64,000 bases of DNA, taken from Atherinomorus stipes. Lineage: Eukaryota > Chordata > Actinopteri > Atheriniformes > Atherinidae. The DNA lies in contig JALJCO010010297.1 in NCBI GenBank assembly GCA_023101725.1, forward strand, positions 1 to 64,000, in the 5' to 3' direction. Each line of letters begins with the position of its first letter. The first letter of the stretch is position 1. The translations under genes were made by a program, and so were the position numbers. Below the pieces are notes generated by a model. The model saw only the letters and a program-made list of their open reading frames with translations, was not told the origin of the DNA and did not search any database. Shown in pieces: positions 26,801 to 35,627 of this stretch.

Positions 26801-28683
26801 CCAGTTGTGGCAGTTTTACCAGGAGGAATCTGTGTCCAATCTAGCTGAATACAGCATTTTAGGAAAGCAATTATCTGTGGTTGTTTGGTTCATCTCTTCA
26901 TGATATCTGCACAGCAGGAAGGCCAGTCAAGCAATGCAGTATGGCATTGTTCTGGACCTCCACAGAAAATATAGCACATCTCTCTAATAAATATGCCTTA
27001 GAAACAGTAGTACCTTTACATGATGTGCAAGTCACCTACTGTATAGTACTGTACCTACACCCATGGCATAAAAGTCTGGCAATCTTTGGCAAATAGAACC
27101 TGATATTAATTTCCCCTTGATTATTAATTTTTACTTGTTCCACATTATATTCATGCAGTTTTGTACTTATCTGTCCCTTAACTAATTTCTGCAAATCATC
27201 TGCTAATTAAAAAAATTGGGAAGATGTTACAATCAGTCATTTTTGTCAATTTTAACAGATTACCAGACAAACTTGTATAAACTAGAAACTTTCAACCATT
27301 CTTTGGCTCTCTCCTGCCTTTCATGGGGTCAAATTCTAGAATTATTTTTATATTAATATAATGAAGTTGGTCAGTAAAGGCATTAAAAAACGATCATAAT
27401 CTCACTTTTACCTGTTAAACTAAACTTTAAAGAAATGAACAAATTGTATATTTAAGGTTTGTTTGCAAAGTTTTTGCTTATGATGCAGATATATGGTGAA
27501 AAAAATCCTTGATCAGTTATCAGTCCTGGGCATACCTGTGCATTTATTACACTTTCTTTTTATTTGACTAATTCACTTTTGACCCACTGATTCCATTTTT
27601 TTTTTTTTTTTTTGTCCTCACTGAAGATCACACAAATTAAAGTTGAATAAAGCCTTGAGCACAAACCCAATTGCATGCATGACAGAAGGATCAGGTGGTT
27701 GGCATTACAGTGCTACAGCATTATGGCCAGAGGCAACTGAAGTTCCTGTGGGAGAGAGTCATGAGAAAATCCCTGGAAAATAAGGCTTCAGGAGAAGGAA
27801 GATAATACGAGGAAATTGACTCTGTGTGTTTGATCTGCAGTGAGTTTAACTAGCTCTTGGATGAGCTTGGATCAGGTGGTGGACACTGTGCTTATTTTAG
27901 TCACATGGCTCACTGTACTCAAGATCCCATTGTTTTTTCCTAACTTTTGTCCACTGAGAATTGAGAGCTGTTCAGTGCCTAAGAGGGATTTGCGTTCCCC
28001 TTTGGAGGTAAAACCTTCAACAGTTGGTCACATGATTTTGTGTTCCCAGTGTTTTTGTTTTTGCAAACTTTTCCCCTAATAGACTTACTTAAAAGTTGAC
28101 AAACAGGCCTGTAATTGACAGTAAATTATTAATTTGTATTTGATTTTCACATGAAGCACTCAATCCCCCTTGGAAGACCTGGAATATCTAGAACTTCCGA
28201 ACTACACTCTTGGTTAACTTTAACCTCTCAAGTAGCTGACAGATGACATCAATGTGCCTGGGTCTGGAGGCTACCGACAAGGCCAGGAATTTATCTATTT
28301 CTATTTGTCATTATCACAGCACATACTTGAGCCACAGGATACCATAACAAAATCAGCAGTGCAGCGTCTCAAGGTACCACTCTGCGTGCCTGTATACAAA
28401 AAGTGAATGAAGCTTGCAAAAACGATTGCATACATAAATAAGAAGCTGTTCAGACCATGTCCGTATGCGCAATTGCATTACATACTCGCATATTTTTAAA
28501 ACAATGCGACTCTTAATATCTGAAAACAAAGACTTACAGTTGCTTAAGTATGCAGCATACCTCTTAAAAGAAAGCACATGCAACACAGGCTACTTACTGT
28601 CTTTCTTGCGCGCAACTTGTGCTCACGTTGTAGATGAAAAGGGTCCACCAAAGACTCAAAGCTGTCAAACGCAACTGCAACAT
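339..28683 (-). CDS. cpamd8: CPAMD8 (C3 and PZP-like, alpha-2-macroglobulin domain-containing 8), 5' part, 29 exons
   Basis: Secreted or cell-associated thioester protein of the A2M/complement family. Coding exons read on the minus strand: 28683-28598, 25245-25094, 24691-24669, 24162-23997, 23689-23637, 23066-23049, 21037-20983, 20803-20690, 20330-20246, 20033-19925, 19705-19478, 19330-19160, 19055-18927, 18590-18392, 18172-17997, 17209-17060, 16878-16717, 16616-16474, 14668-14606, 13646-13415, 12121-11968, 10060-9930, 9815-9764, 9625-9327, 8614-8546, 8436-8280, 8143-7967, 7097-7016, 495-339. Every junction has GT-AG and matching phase; the total is 3,792 nt (1,264 codons), with no stop. Visible order: signal peptide; QTDKPIYKP macroglobulin motif (about residues 131-139); RRRR (about 670-673) and KRRR (about 743-746); FAMeT-like insert (about 951-1095); GCGEQ (about 1145-1149); thioester-domain start ([17 protein letters not shown]). 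CPAMD8 is preferred to CD109 or A2M because of the insert, the [10 protein letters not shown] context and the neighbour haus8. The C-terminal part (rest of thioester domain, receptor-binding and Kazal-like regions) lies outside the window. Confidence 0.93.
3721..3872. mobile_element. Tc1-like terminal fragment
   Basis: The segment ends GTGTCCAAACTTTTGACTGG then TAGCG and TA, the familiar terminal sequence of a fish Tc1-like family. No matching left terminus is nearby, so only one end survives. The left limit is a guess. Confidence 0.4.
4052..5413. mobile_element. hAT-like non-autonomous transposon with perfect 8-bp TSD
   Basis: The left terminus CAGGGCTCTAAATTAAC mirrors the right terminus GTTAATTTCGAGCCCTG, and both ends are flanked by the identical 8-mer GCTGCCAT (4044-4051 and 5414-5421). 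An 8-bp duplication and CAGGG...CCCTG termini define hAT elements. The subterminal TTTGGCTA motif occurs on both sides. The interior (1.36 kb) has no long reading frame and no transposase motif, so it is a deletion derivative or a non-autonomous family. It lies in cpamd8 intron 28. Confidence 0.88.
7170..7193. repeat. (TA)n microsatellite
   Basis: About eleven TA dinucleotides directly beside the exon at 7016-7097. Confidence 0.9.
7967..8143 (-). CDS. cpamd8: cpamd8 exon 27: thioester motif exon
   Basis: Reads [17 protein letters not shown], then [18 protein letters not shown], then [16 protein letters not shown] is the internal Cys-Gln thioester of A2M, C3, C4 and CD109; both Cys (about residue 1146) and Gln (about 1149) are intact, so the protein should be able to bind targets covalently. 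The acceptor is TAACAG|GG and the donor AAG|GTAATG. The following exon (7097-7016) continues with [18 protein letters not shown]. Confidence 0.93.
8280..9625 (-). CDS. cpamd8: cpamd8 exons 24-26: farnesoic-acid-O-methyltransferase-like domain insert
   Basis: Exons 9625-9327, 8614-8546 and 8436-8280 encode about 175 residues that do not look like a macroglobulin or CUB fold. Landmarks are [62 protein letters not shown] and [16 protein letters not shown]. This is the pattern of the Methyltransf_FA family (PF12248), a beta-sandwich module found as an insert in CPAMD8 and in invertebrate proteins. The domain name reflects its first description and does not establish enzymatic activity. It sits immediately before the thioester exon. 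The family call comes from memory of the motif pattern, not a search. Confidence 0.8.
10301..11184. mobile_element. Foldback (palindromic) element flanked by TTAA
   Basis: The ends read TTAA-AGGAATAGTACACCCA and TGGGTGTACTATTCCT-TTAA. The similarity continues inward for some 330 bases on each arm. For example, CATACTGCTCGTCCAATGTA in the left arm reappears reverse-complemented in the right arm, as does TTTAGAGCCTAAACAGT. A spacer of roughly 200 bases remains at the centre. Arms differ by point changes and small indels, so it is not recent. The duplicated TTAA is the piggyBac-type target, but no transposase is present. Confidence 0.85.
14857..14885. repeat. Poly-T tract
   Basis: A run of 29 T on the plus strand in a cpamd8 intron, just 5' of nothing recognisable; probably the poly-A tail of a decayed retroelement or simple slippage. 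Confidence 0.85.
15296..15711 (+). pseudogene. Decayed Tc1-like transposase fragment (C-terminal part)
   Basis: The plus strand encodes [15 protein letters not shown] at about 15509-15553. This matches the Tc1 transposase block S-P-D-L-N-P-I-E-H-L-W-D whose Glu is the third catalytic residue. It then continues out of frame to [13 protein letters not shown] before a stop near 15708. Stops and frame shifts separate the pieces, so it is a dead fragment inside a cpamd8 intron. No terminal repeats were found at its edges. Confidence 0.7.
16474..16878 (-). CDS. cpamd8: cpamd8 exons 17-18: polybasic RRRR segment and bait-like region
   Basis: Exon 17 (16878-16717) carries [14 protein letters not shown] followed by [12 protein letters not shown], a furin-type polybasic run at about residues 669-673. 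Exon 18 (16616-16474) carries ETGLVVMTD and [17 protein letters not shown]. In A2M and complement proteins the stretch at this place is the bait or inter-chain processing region. Exon 19 (14668-14606) adds a second basic cluster, [12 protein letters not shown], about 73 residues later. Confidence 0.85.
18641..18850. mobile_element. 210-bp Tc1/mariner-type MITE
   Basis: Termini CACTACTCACAAAAAGTTAG and the reverse-complementary CTAACTTTTTGTGAGTAGTG are both next to TA (18639-18640 and 18851-18852). Length, terminal inverted repeats and TA target fit a mariner-class MITE. It sits in the intron between cpamd8 exons 13 and 14, 50 bases from exon 14. Confidence 0.85.
21074..22620 (+). mobile_element. 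Tc1-like transposon, degenerate, with about 210-bp inverted repeats
   Basis: The left end CAGCTGTGTGAAAAAGTG, preceded by TA, has a long inverted partner at the right end (TTTTCACACAGCTG). Both arms include the GTTTACTTGTGTTATCTTTG segment. Inside, plus-strand frames carry transposase pieces: [41 protein letters not shown] (first Asp), [12 protein letters not shown] (second Asp) and [18 protein letters not shown] (Glu). These lie in different frames with interruptions, so the transposase is inactive. The right TA is not preserved. The left end is only 36 bases from the cpamd8 exon 7 acceptor. Confidence 0.9.
22769..22878. repeat. (AGAAG)n pentanucleotide array
   Basis: About twenty near-perfect copies of AGAAG/GAGAA in cpamd8 intron 6, close to exon 6. 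Confidence 0.95.
23049..23066 (-). CDS. cpamd8: cpamd8 exon 6: 18-nt micro-exon
   Basis: Only six codons (Ile-Glu-Ala-Tyr-Val-Leu) lie between a TTTGTAG acceptor and a GTGAGTGG donor. The flanking exons end in ...RPVNEK and begin with DPRGSR. The joined peptide is a continuous macroglobulin strand as expected for CPAMD8, so skipping would remove six residues without a frameshift. Exon 3 (24669-24691, 23 nt) is almost as small. Confidence 0.8.
28598..28683 (-). CDS. cpamd8: cpamd8 exon 1: start codon and signal peptide
   Basis: The ATG at 28683-28681 has A at -3. It opens a peptide beginning [16 protein letters not shown] with a basic residue followed by a hydrophobic core, then a small-residue stretch (STSCAQ), which is a typical cleavable signal peptide. 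The donor is ACA|GTAAGT. Two bases remain and pair with the first base of exon 2 at 25245 to give Gln-Gly-Tyr-Leu-Val, which reads straight into the first macroglobulin domain. The frame match supports this start although exon 2 is 3.3 kb away. Confidence 0.85.
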
Positions 28684-29293
28684 TTTGGTTTCAGTAAGCG
28701 AGCTTCTTCTGGATATGGTCTCTCCCCTCTCAATGAGATGGACTCTACTTAGTCTGATGAAAATATCACAGAAATGTAACAGTCTGGCTCTAGAGACCTC
28801 TCAGTCTACCAATCCATTTAGGCTGGTTGGAGCGATAGGTGTGCAGAGCTTCGCTCAGGCCCAAAGTTGTTGTAATCATCCCTCTTAACCAAATCCTCCT
28901 CCAAGAAAAGAAAAAGGAAAAAAATCTATGTTTACAGCCCAGAGAACACGACCACTTCTTTCCCATGTGCCTTCACCCGCCCCGGTTCCGTTCTCTCATA
29001 TTTCAGCATTACAATTTGTTGGTTTCCTCCCACTTAAGCGCTGAGAAAATGAAAAAAACTTAGTTTGTCCTTTAAAAGTCCACGCAAACTCGCTTCTCCG
29101 ACAGTTCCTTGCGATCTCAAGTCGGTCAGTTTGTTTTCCGTTCCAACGACAGCGAGTGAAGAGGCGATCAGCGTCAGCCAGCGCTTCTTTCACGTTGGTG
29201 CGTCCTCCACTCGCACTCCTTTACAGAGGGAGCGTGACAGAAGAGCGCCGCAAGAAACGACACGCTCAAATTACTTACGTTTTCCCCTTATAC
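28684..29293 (-). promoter_or_regulatory. Putative cpamd8 5'UTR and core promoter
   Basis: Upstream of the cpamd8 ATG the minus strand has a TATAAGG sequence at about 29292-29286. Between it and the ATG lies about 600 bases that could be 5'UTR, possibly with an intron. A short upstream reading frame (29193-28996) looks like a shadow. The transcription start cannot be fixed from sequence alone. Confidence 0.35.
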
Positions 29294-30040
29294 CCCTTCA
29301 GCTGATAAGCCGAACTTTTCAATACCAACCATAATGCTGTTTTCTTTTAATGTTATTTTAAAATATTACATTGCTACTGTAAAACTATACCATGAGAAAA
29401 AGTTTTTTAAAAAGTTGCCACAGGAATATCTTGAGTCATTTCTTTTGTAGCCTACTTTCGGGGTGCATTAGGGCTTGTGGTTATATACTGCCCTCAAGTG
29501 GACAATAGACGCAGTCGCAACAGTTATAGCAGCTCAGTTCTCTGAACTATGTACTGAAATATTTGTATATATTATTTCACAAGTATGTCATATCATATTG
29601 CATTGATTAAAATGAATGCGCAGCACGGTATATTTGATATTGTTTTAATAAAATACTGAACAGACATAAAAAATAATCAGTCAATATGACCAGGAAATGG
29701 TAACAATATAAAAAGCATTTCACAGCTTAACAGTTTTTCAGAGCACAAATGTTTGAGTTCAGACTCTTGACATGACAAAGTATTTCAATAACACATGCAG
29801 TTGTAGAAAGAAGAAATAGACTGGGGACAACTGTAAATAAAGAAGTAAACTGATTGAACTGAATTTGTTGGCTTAATCCCCAACTTCCCTAGTTTACATG
29901 TCAAAGTCCCCTTGAGCATGACTTTAGGAAACTTAAACTGCGATAGAAGAAACAAAATCTTGTCCTCAAGAACTGTATAAGACGGATCAGTTTCCCCCAG
30001 TACAAACAAAGTATTATATAGATTTAACACTTGTTTGGTC

Positions 30041-33000
30041 TTAAGCACAGCCATGAATAATGTCCTCAACAGTAACATTTCTTTGTTTCTCAGACACTAT
30101 GCTGTGATACAGTTTACAATGCAATGTGCCTTGTTCAGGCTCAGAGAAAGTAGCTTTGGAAAAAACCACTTGGCTGTCTTGATTAACCTCCACGCTGTAT
30201 GCCTGACAAAGTTGAGCTGTGAGCACTGTGTCCAAGGACAAGAGTTGAGCCAGCCTGCTGAGAGGAAAGCGGCAGTTGCGGCTGCTGTATCCATGACTGT
30301 ATATCAGCAATAGATCTCTTCGGCATGCCGCCAGGTGACGGTGCAGCGCACAGGCCTGCAGAAAGTTCAGCCTCTGAGCCAATCGAAACAAGCGTACAGG
30401 GTTTCTCTCCAGAAACGCTTGGTTGAGTGAAAGAGCAAGTGAGATGGAAGGAGTGCTGCGGAGGCACTCTGGGAGCTCCATAACGTGCCGCGTGGCACGA
30501 GGTGAACCTGCAGAGCAAGCATGGAGATATTATTTTGCAAGTGTCATGCTGGGGAACATGCATCTTTCCAAAAGAGGGATGTTTTAATCTGCTGAGAACA
30601 GTGAAAATGACAGAGCTCATTAATATGAGAATGCATGCTGTAATATGGAAAGAGTCCTTGAATTCAAGTGTATTTTGAAAAACTTAAATTCTATATTCAT
30701 GTACAAGCAATATATTTTGATAGAACTAATTAAAATACAAACAAGACATACCCTTGACACAGTTACTGGAATTGCTATACAATATGTTGTTGCAGCCTTG
30801 ACATGTTCGTTAATGATCTATAATCTTTATCCTGTGTGATCATTTCTACCACTTTTCTACTGCTGTGTGCTACGACTTCATCAAAAATGTTATTTAAAGC
30901 TTATTTAATGTAAGAGAAGGTAGGTTTCCGCTTTCGTCAAAGGTTTCCGATGGAATTTAAGGATTGTTGGCCGATTTAAAAGGAGCCCATCTGTTTCTTT
31001 TCAACCATTTTTTGTGCAGTTGGATTTGTGCTTCAGGTTGTTGTTCCACTGAAACACTAAAGACTTTCTCTGTAAATGCTGTTAACTAGCTAACCTGTTT
31101 CACTTTAAAATATCTTGGTAATCTTCTGATTTCATCCGTCCTTTGATAAATTCAGTGAGCCCACGACCAGAGGCAACAAAGAAGCCCTACAACTAGACAT
31201 AACATTTTTACTGCAGGTTTTTCTTAAACATCACATTTTTAAACAATAGTGTTACAACCTACAATTTAATGTTATAGTGGTAACAAACAGACTGATAATG
31301 TCAAATACAAACAAGTAGGGTTTATTCTCAACCTCTCAGTGGTATTTACACAATCAAAGAACCAGGAACAAAGGCTGGGCCCACCTTTGCCCTGGTAACA
31401 AAAAAACACAAACAAGTAAACCAAAAACCAAAAGTGAAGGAAGGAATAAGTCTTCTTTAGAACCAAAACCAGTCTCAGATAAAGGAAAGAGAACCATAAG
31501 TAGGCAGCAGAGCAGGTGACCAATCCTGGAGGTGCGTTGGCACATCCAGGGCCATAACAAGAAACCAATACCAGCCTATCACCCATATGCTCACATATAC
31601 ACAACATACAAAACCTAAGCTGAGGGCCATAACATTCCAAAACTTAAAGCTCAGCTTTGGCTTTCGCAATCCGTATGACTTCAAAGTCAAAGACTGACTA
31701 TGTCTCACCACTTCCTTGCCTACCTGACTTGGCGTTCTTGCTCTTTACCTTTTAGCATGCAGATTATGACAATACTACATCCCTGAATTAGACATCTGAT
31801 TTTATCTTCTGCAGTAGTTTCTTTCACATTCAGCAACAACATCCACAGACTTTTCTCAAGTTTCTTTTTGTGCTGTTCATCAAAAGGGTGCTGATAACTG
31901 TGTCTTGGGTAGATTTTGTCACTATATGCAGCAAGATGCTTTGATATGTATGAAAATAGAGCTCAGCACCAAGTATCAAAGCTACCAACCCAAGTTGTAC
32001 AGCAAACCAAGAGCATGGAACTCTTCCTGGTTGGGATATGCTCCTGTTCCAGTTGCATAGCAATCGAACAGCCAGCTCAGGTATTCTTGTAGGTGCGTGT
32101 CGTTTATGGATGGGTCGTACAGCTGCAGGGGTTCACCGCAAAGACGATAAGAAGCATATATGAGGAAACGCACTGTCCGCTCCAAAATAGCCACACAGTC
32201 CAACCCAGACATCCTCTGAATGATCATATCCTGCTTCACACTACGCAGCCGATCAAAGACAAAGTTATATACCTGGAAGACAAGCATAAATCAAAAAATG
32301 CATCTTTTAGAAGTTTTGACATACCAGTGATTACCATTTTCATGTTACAAAGCTCTTGTTGGCCTTGTAACACATTATTTCAGAATCAACTAAAATTCAT
32401 CCCTAAATACTCGCCTCCGCCCATGGATGTCGACTGTGGGAGGCTACAATGTCATCAACAAGGTAGCAAACGGTTTTTAGCAACACAGATGGTGGTCTGA
32501 GGTCAGAGGGGTTTGTGGCATCTTTACCAGCAGCTGGTCTGGAATACTCTTTAACAGCACGCAAAGGATCTCCCCTTGGCCTCCGATCTTTCTCTGTCCC
32601 TGGAACCATTTCAAAACTGTGAAGGCGGTTCTGAGTCTCACGGTTATGCAGTTCTTGAGTAGGGCACATGGTCTGGCAGGTCCCTTTGGGCACCGTTTCC
32701 TTCAACTGCCGAAGCCTTTGCTCATCATCTGTCTCTCTCATTTGGGGTTTGCTTTCGCTTCGACATTGCTCTCTGCTCCTCTGTCTCCATGGTCCTCTTG
32801 AAGGTGCACCACTCCTCTGAGAGTGAAACCTGTTCAAGACAGTTTTAGTAACGATTGCATATGCGGTTTAACATGAAACGGATACACACTTCCAAATGCA
32901 AGTACACAAGCAGCATCTTCTCTTATTGGGGTCAAGCATACAAAATACAATTATGAGAAGTTCATGACTGGATTTCTCAAAACCTTCTCAATTTGGGTGC

Positions 33001-35057
33001 CATGGAGTCCAACATTTTACTTGGTATCAGCAAGACATAAGGCATTCACTTTAATAGCTGCACAAAATCCATCACACAAGAATTGTGAGTAGTTTTTTTT
33101 TTCTTTTGTTAATTTTTGAGCTAAATACTAAGAATGCAAAGAAATATCTTCATCCATGTTTTTACAAAGTTGCATCACACTGTTCCCATTTGATGTCCTC
33201 CATACAAATTTCTCAACTACTGATTAAATGAAGCACCTTTATTTACAGCACCCATCAAAGTATGATTCCATCATAAATTTGAAAGTGGGCTCTGTGGAAC
33301 TTTTGACCAGTAAGTTTTGTTTGTTATTCCTCTACTTTGATACCTCGTGTTTTCACTTTTTATTCAACTACAGTAGATTTCAGCATGGATGTGAAAAGTG
33401 TACCTATAACTTGTCATTGTTGTTATATTTTGTTCGTGAAAGTTTAATGGGCAGTCATCTGCCAATTTATCTGTGGTTCTACCCTTTTGTGTACCCATTA
33501 CTCTCACTCTACTTTTAAAGACAACTATTGTGGAAACCTTGGTCTGAATTACCAAGTTCTGACCCCACAAAATCACCAGCAATGAATTTTTAAGCCAAGT
33601 GGAGGGGAAGCAGAAGATTACAAGAAAATCTTAGAAGGAGGAAAGCAAAGGAGACAGACGTGGAAATGTAATAGAATTACCTGAATTAAAATAATTAGCA
33701 GCAAATGACTAGTTTTTAGGGACCTTTTCAGGAATCGTATCACTTTCATCTTAACGTTTTGTTCTGCTCATCCTCTTGATGTAGGTTCAGCTTAAAACAG
33801 CAAATTACATCAATGGCTACACATTATATGAGGGCTGTTTCACAAAAGCAAAATTCCTGTACAAGGAGCGTTTTTATGGTTCTTACTTTGAATGATCAAC
33901 TATCTAAAATAAATAAATAAATAAAAAGTGGAAGGTTCTGAGGAATTAAACCACTTCAGCAATTGCTGAAGGGAAAATACACTGCAAGAAGAAAAAAAAA
34001 AGGGAGGAGGGCTTTTCTGAGATTTTGCTTATAGATGTAAACATGAGTTGTGCGTTTCACCATCTATGCTTGCTGCTATGTTTAGTTAAATCTAAGGAGT
34101 TTTGTGTTTAGTTACATTGACACTGGCATGGCACTATGAAGTAGGGAAGCCTGGAGGAGGGAAGATTCCCCTCCTCTCTACACCAATTTATATCAAACAA
34201 CAAATGCCTCTTATTACCTAAAAATAGAAATACTTAACAAAAAGTATGTAACTGAGCTAAATTTATTTTTAGTGCCTCAAGTCAGAGCATTTACTATATA
34301 GTGTTTATATACAACCTAAGCACAAACGGTTTTCTGGCAGATGTGCAATCCCTGTTGCACATCTGCCAAATGCAAATATGACATGGGTCAGAAAATGGTT
34401 GGTCTCCTTACATCAAAATTAAGCAACTTTGACTGCTTATAAGAACTGTCAAAGAAAATCATAGCCCCATACAGACCACCTGGGATACTCCATACATAGC
34501 TCTGTTTAGCGTATTGCAGGAACGAGCGGTCTCCGTGAGCACTGTACCCCGGCCCCTGGAAAAGGTAACGTACATCTCTGTGACCGTCCGGAAAGGCCAG
34601 ATGGTCGGATCTGTCCCAAAAACACTCTTAACTTCAGGCTAGACAGTAAAAACTAGTCCATGCTTCATTATCCCTAGTTGTTAGCCTGGTCTAGGCCAGC
34701 TGCACAGAATTGTTCAACTATGCGCCACTGCTTTTGCGAAACATAATCAAGGATAGGTTCAACCAGGATTACCAGAAACTCCCATTTTAATGGGAAATGG
34801 CATTCAGGCGTTTTTTTTCTTTCTTTTAACAATCTGATTCTGGCACATCGCCTTCAAGTAAATGCAACTTGCTAGCCACTAGGCTAACAGAGAGCTTGTA
34901 TACCAGTCGCAACTTTAAAATACGTACGTAGCTTTGAGTTCACAAACCGGCATTAAAAATGTGGTACACTTTCTTCCTCCACATGAAAAGCGTGATACGA
35001 ATATAAAAAATGTCATATTTATACTCACGTACGACGAGCACCTCTTCTGTGGTTCAT
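30041..35057 (-). CDS. sac3d1: SAC3 domain-containing protein 1 (SHD1-like), 4 exons
   Basis: Exons on the minus strand: 35057-35029, 32829-32415, 32272-31990, 30507-30041; 1,194 nt, 397 aa, stop TAA at 30043-30041. After a basic N-terminus (MNHRRGARRTFHSQRSG) it reads GTCQTMCPTQELHNRE and REVD-like basic segments, then LLKTVCYLVDDIV, HPWAEVYNFVFDRLRSVKQD and LLYNLGSPRA, the Sac3/GANP/THP3 fold. SAC3D1 is related to the Sac3/GANP subunit of the TREX-2 mRNA-export complex and is known for a role in centrosome duplication and mitotic progression. Intron 2 has a GC donor (GCGGAG|GCGAGT). The start is the least certain part: exon 1 codes for only ten residues, the ATG context is weak, and an out-of-frame ATG lies upstream at 35154. 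The C-terminus ends EDIIHGCA. The gene lies 1.4 kb downstream of cpamd8 exon 1, same strand. Confidence 0.9.
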
Positions 35058-35627
35058 TGGTTCTTTCCAAATCGTTAGTCGTCACTTTCCAACAGCATCC
35101 AATGAAAACTACCCATTTATGTTTGGATACAACGTCACATCCGGTACAAGACATCGGGTTTATTCATGATTGGAGCAGGATTTTCTAACGTGTTATCCAA
35201 AATATTGTCTCATGTTTTTCTTCTGTTTGCCCACAAACATATAAATTTGATTTAATCAATGAATGATGCACCCTGTGTGTAAATACATATAGCTTTGAAG
35301 AACCTGAATTTAAAAACAAAAACAAAAAGCAAAGGCATTTACCATTTTGCTTTTTCTAAAAAGTCACTTTTGAAGTGAGAATATTTACCATTTCTTTTTT
35401 GTTTGTTTGTACTTTTATTCAATTCATTAATCACATCCCATCAATAAACCTGCATCACTAACTATTCACCATTTACTCTGTTTAAAAATATGTATACATG
35501 CAAATCAGATGGTACATATAGAAAGAGACACAAAAGAAACACATTAATCCAAAACAAAAAAATTTAAAGGGGACTGAGGAGTTATCCAAAGTGCATGTAC
35601 TGCATATCTAATGCTTTGTGGCATTCC
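35058..35627 (-). other. Compact haus8-sac3d1 intergenic segment
   Basis: Only 570 bases separate the haus8 stop codon from the sac3d1 start codon. The segment must contain the haus8 3'UTR with its AATAAA and the sac3d1 promoter. Near 35140 the minus strand reads ACCGGATGTGACGTT, which resembles an ETS site next to a CREB/ATF half-site, as in TATA-less housekeeping promoters. This is inference. Confidence 0.4.
35414..35419 (-). terminator. haus8 polyadenylation signal
   Basis: AATAAA on the minus strand, about 210 bases past the haus8 stop and about 360 bases before the sac3d1 ATG. It fits the compact head-to-tail spacing. Confidence 0.5.

Noticed and set aside
339..28683. Calling the large minus-strand gene CD109, A2M or C3
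   Set aside because: The thioester fits all of them, but the FAMeT-like insert, the [10 protein letters not shown] context and the haus8 neighbour point to CPAMD8.
33838..34744. Possible MITE between TGTTTCACAAAAGCA and TGCTTTTGCGAAACA
   Set aside because: The two short sequences are inverted, but I found no target duplication or longer arm similarity, so the pairing may be chance.
35029..35154. sac3d1 start at the upstream ATG (35154)
   Set aside because: That frame would enter exon 2 out of register with the SAC3 reading frame. The ATG at 35057 joins in frame.
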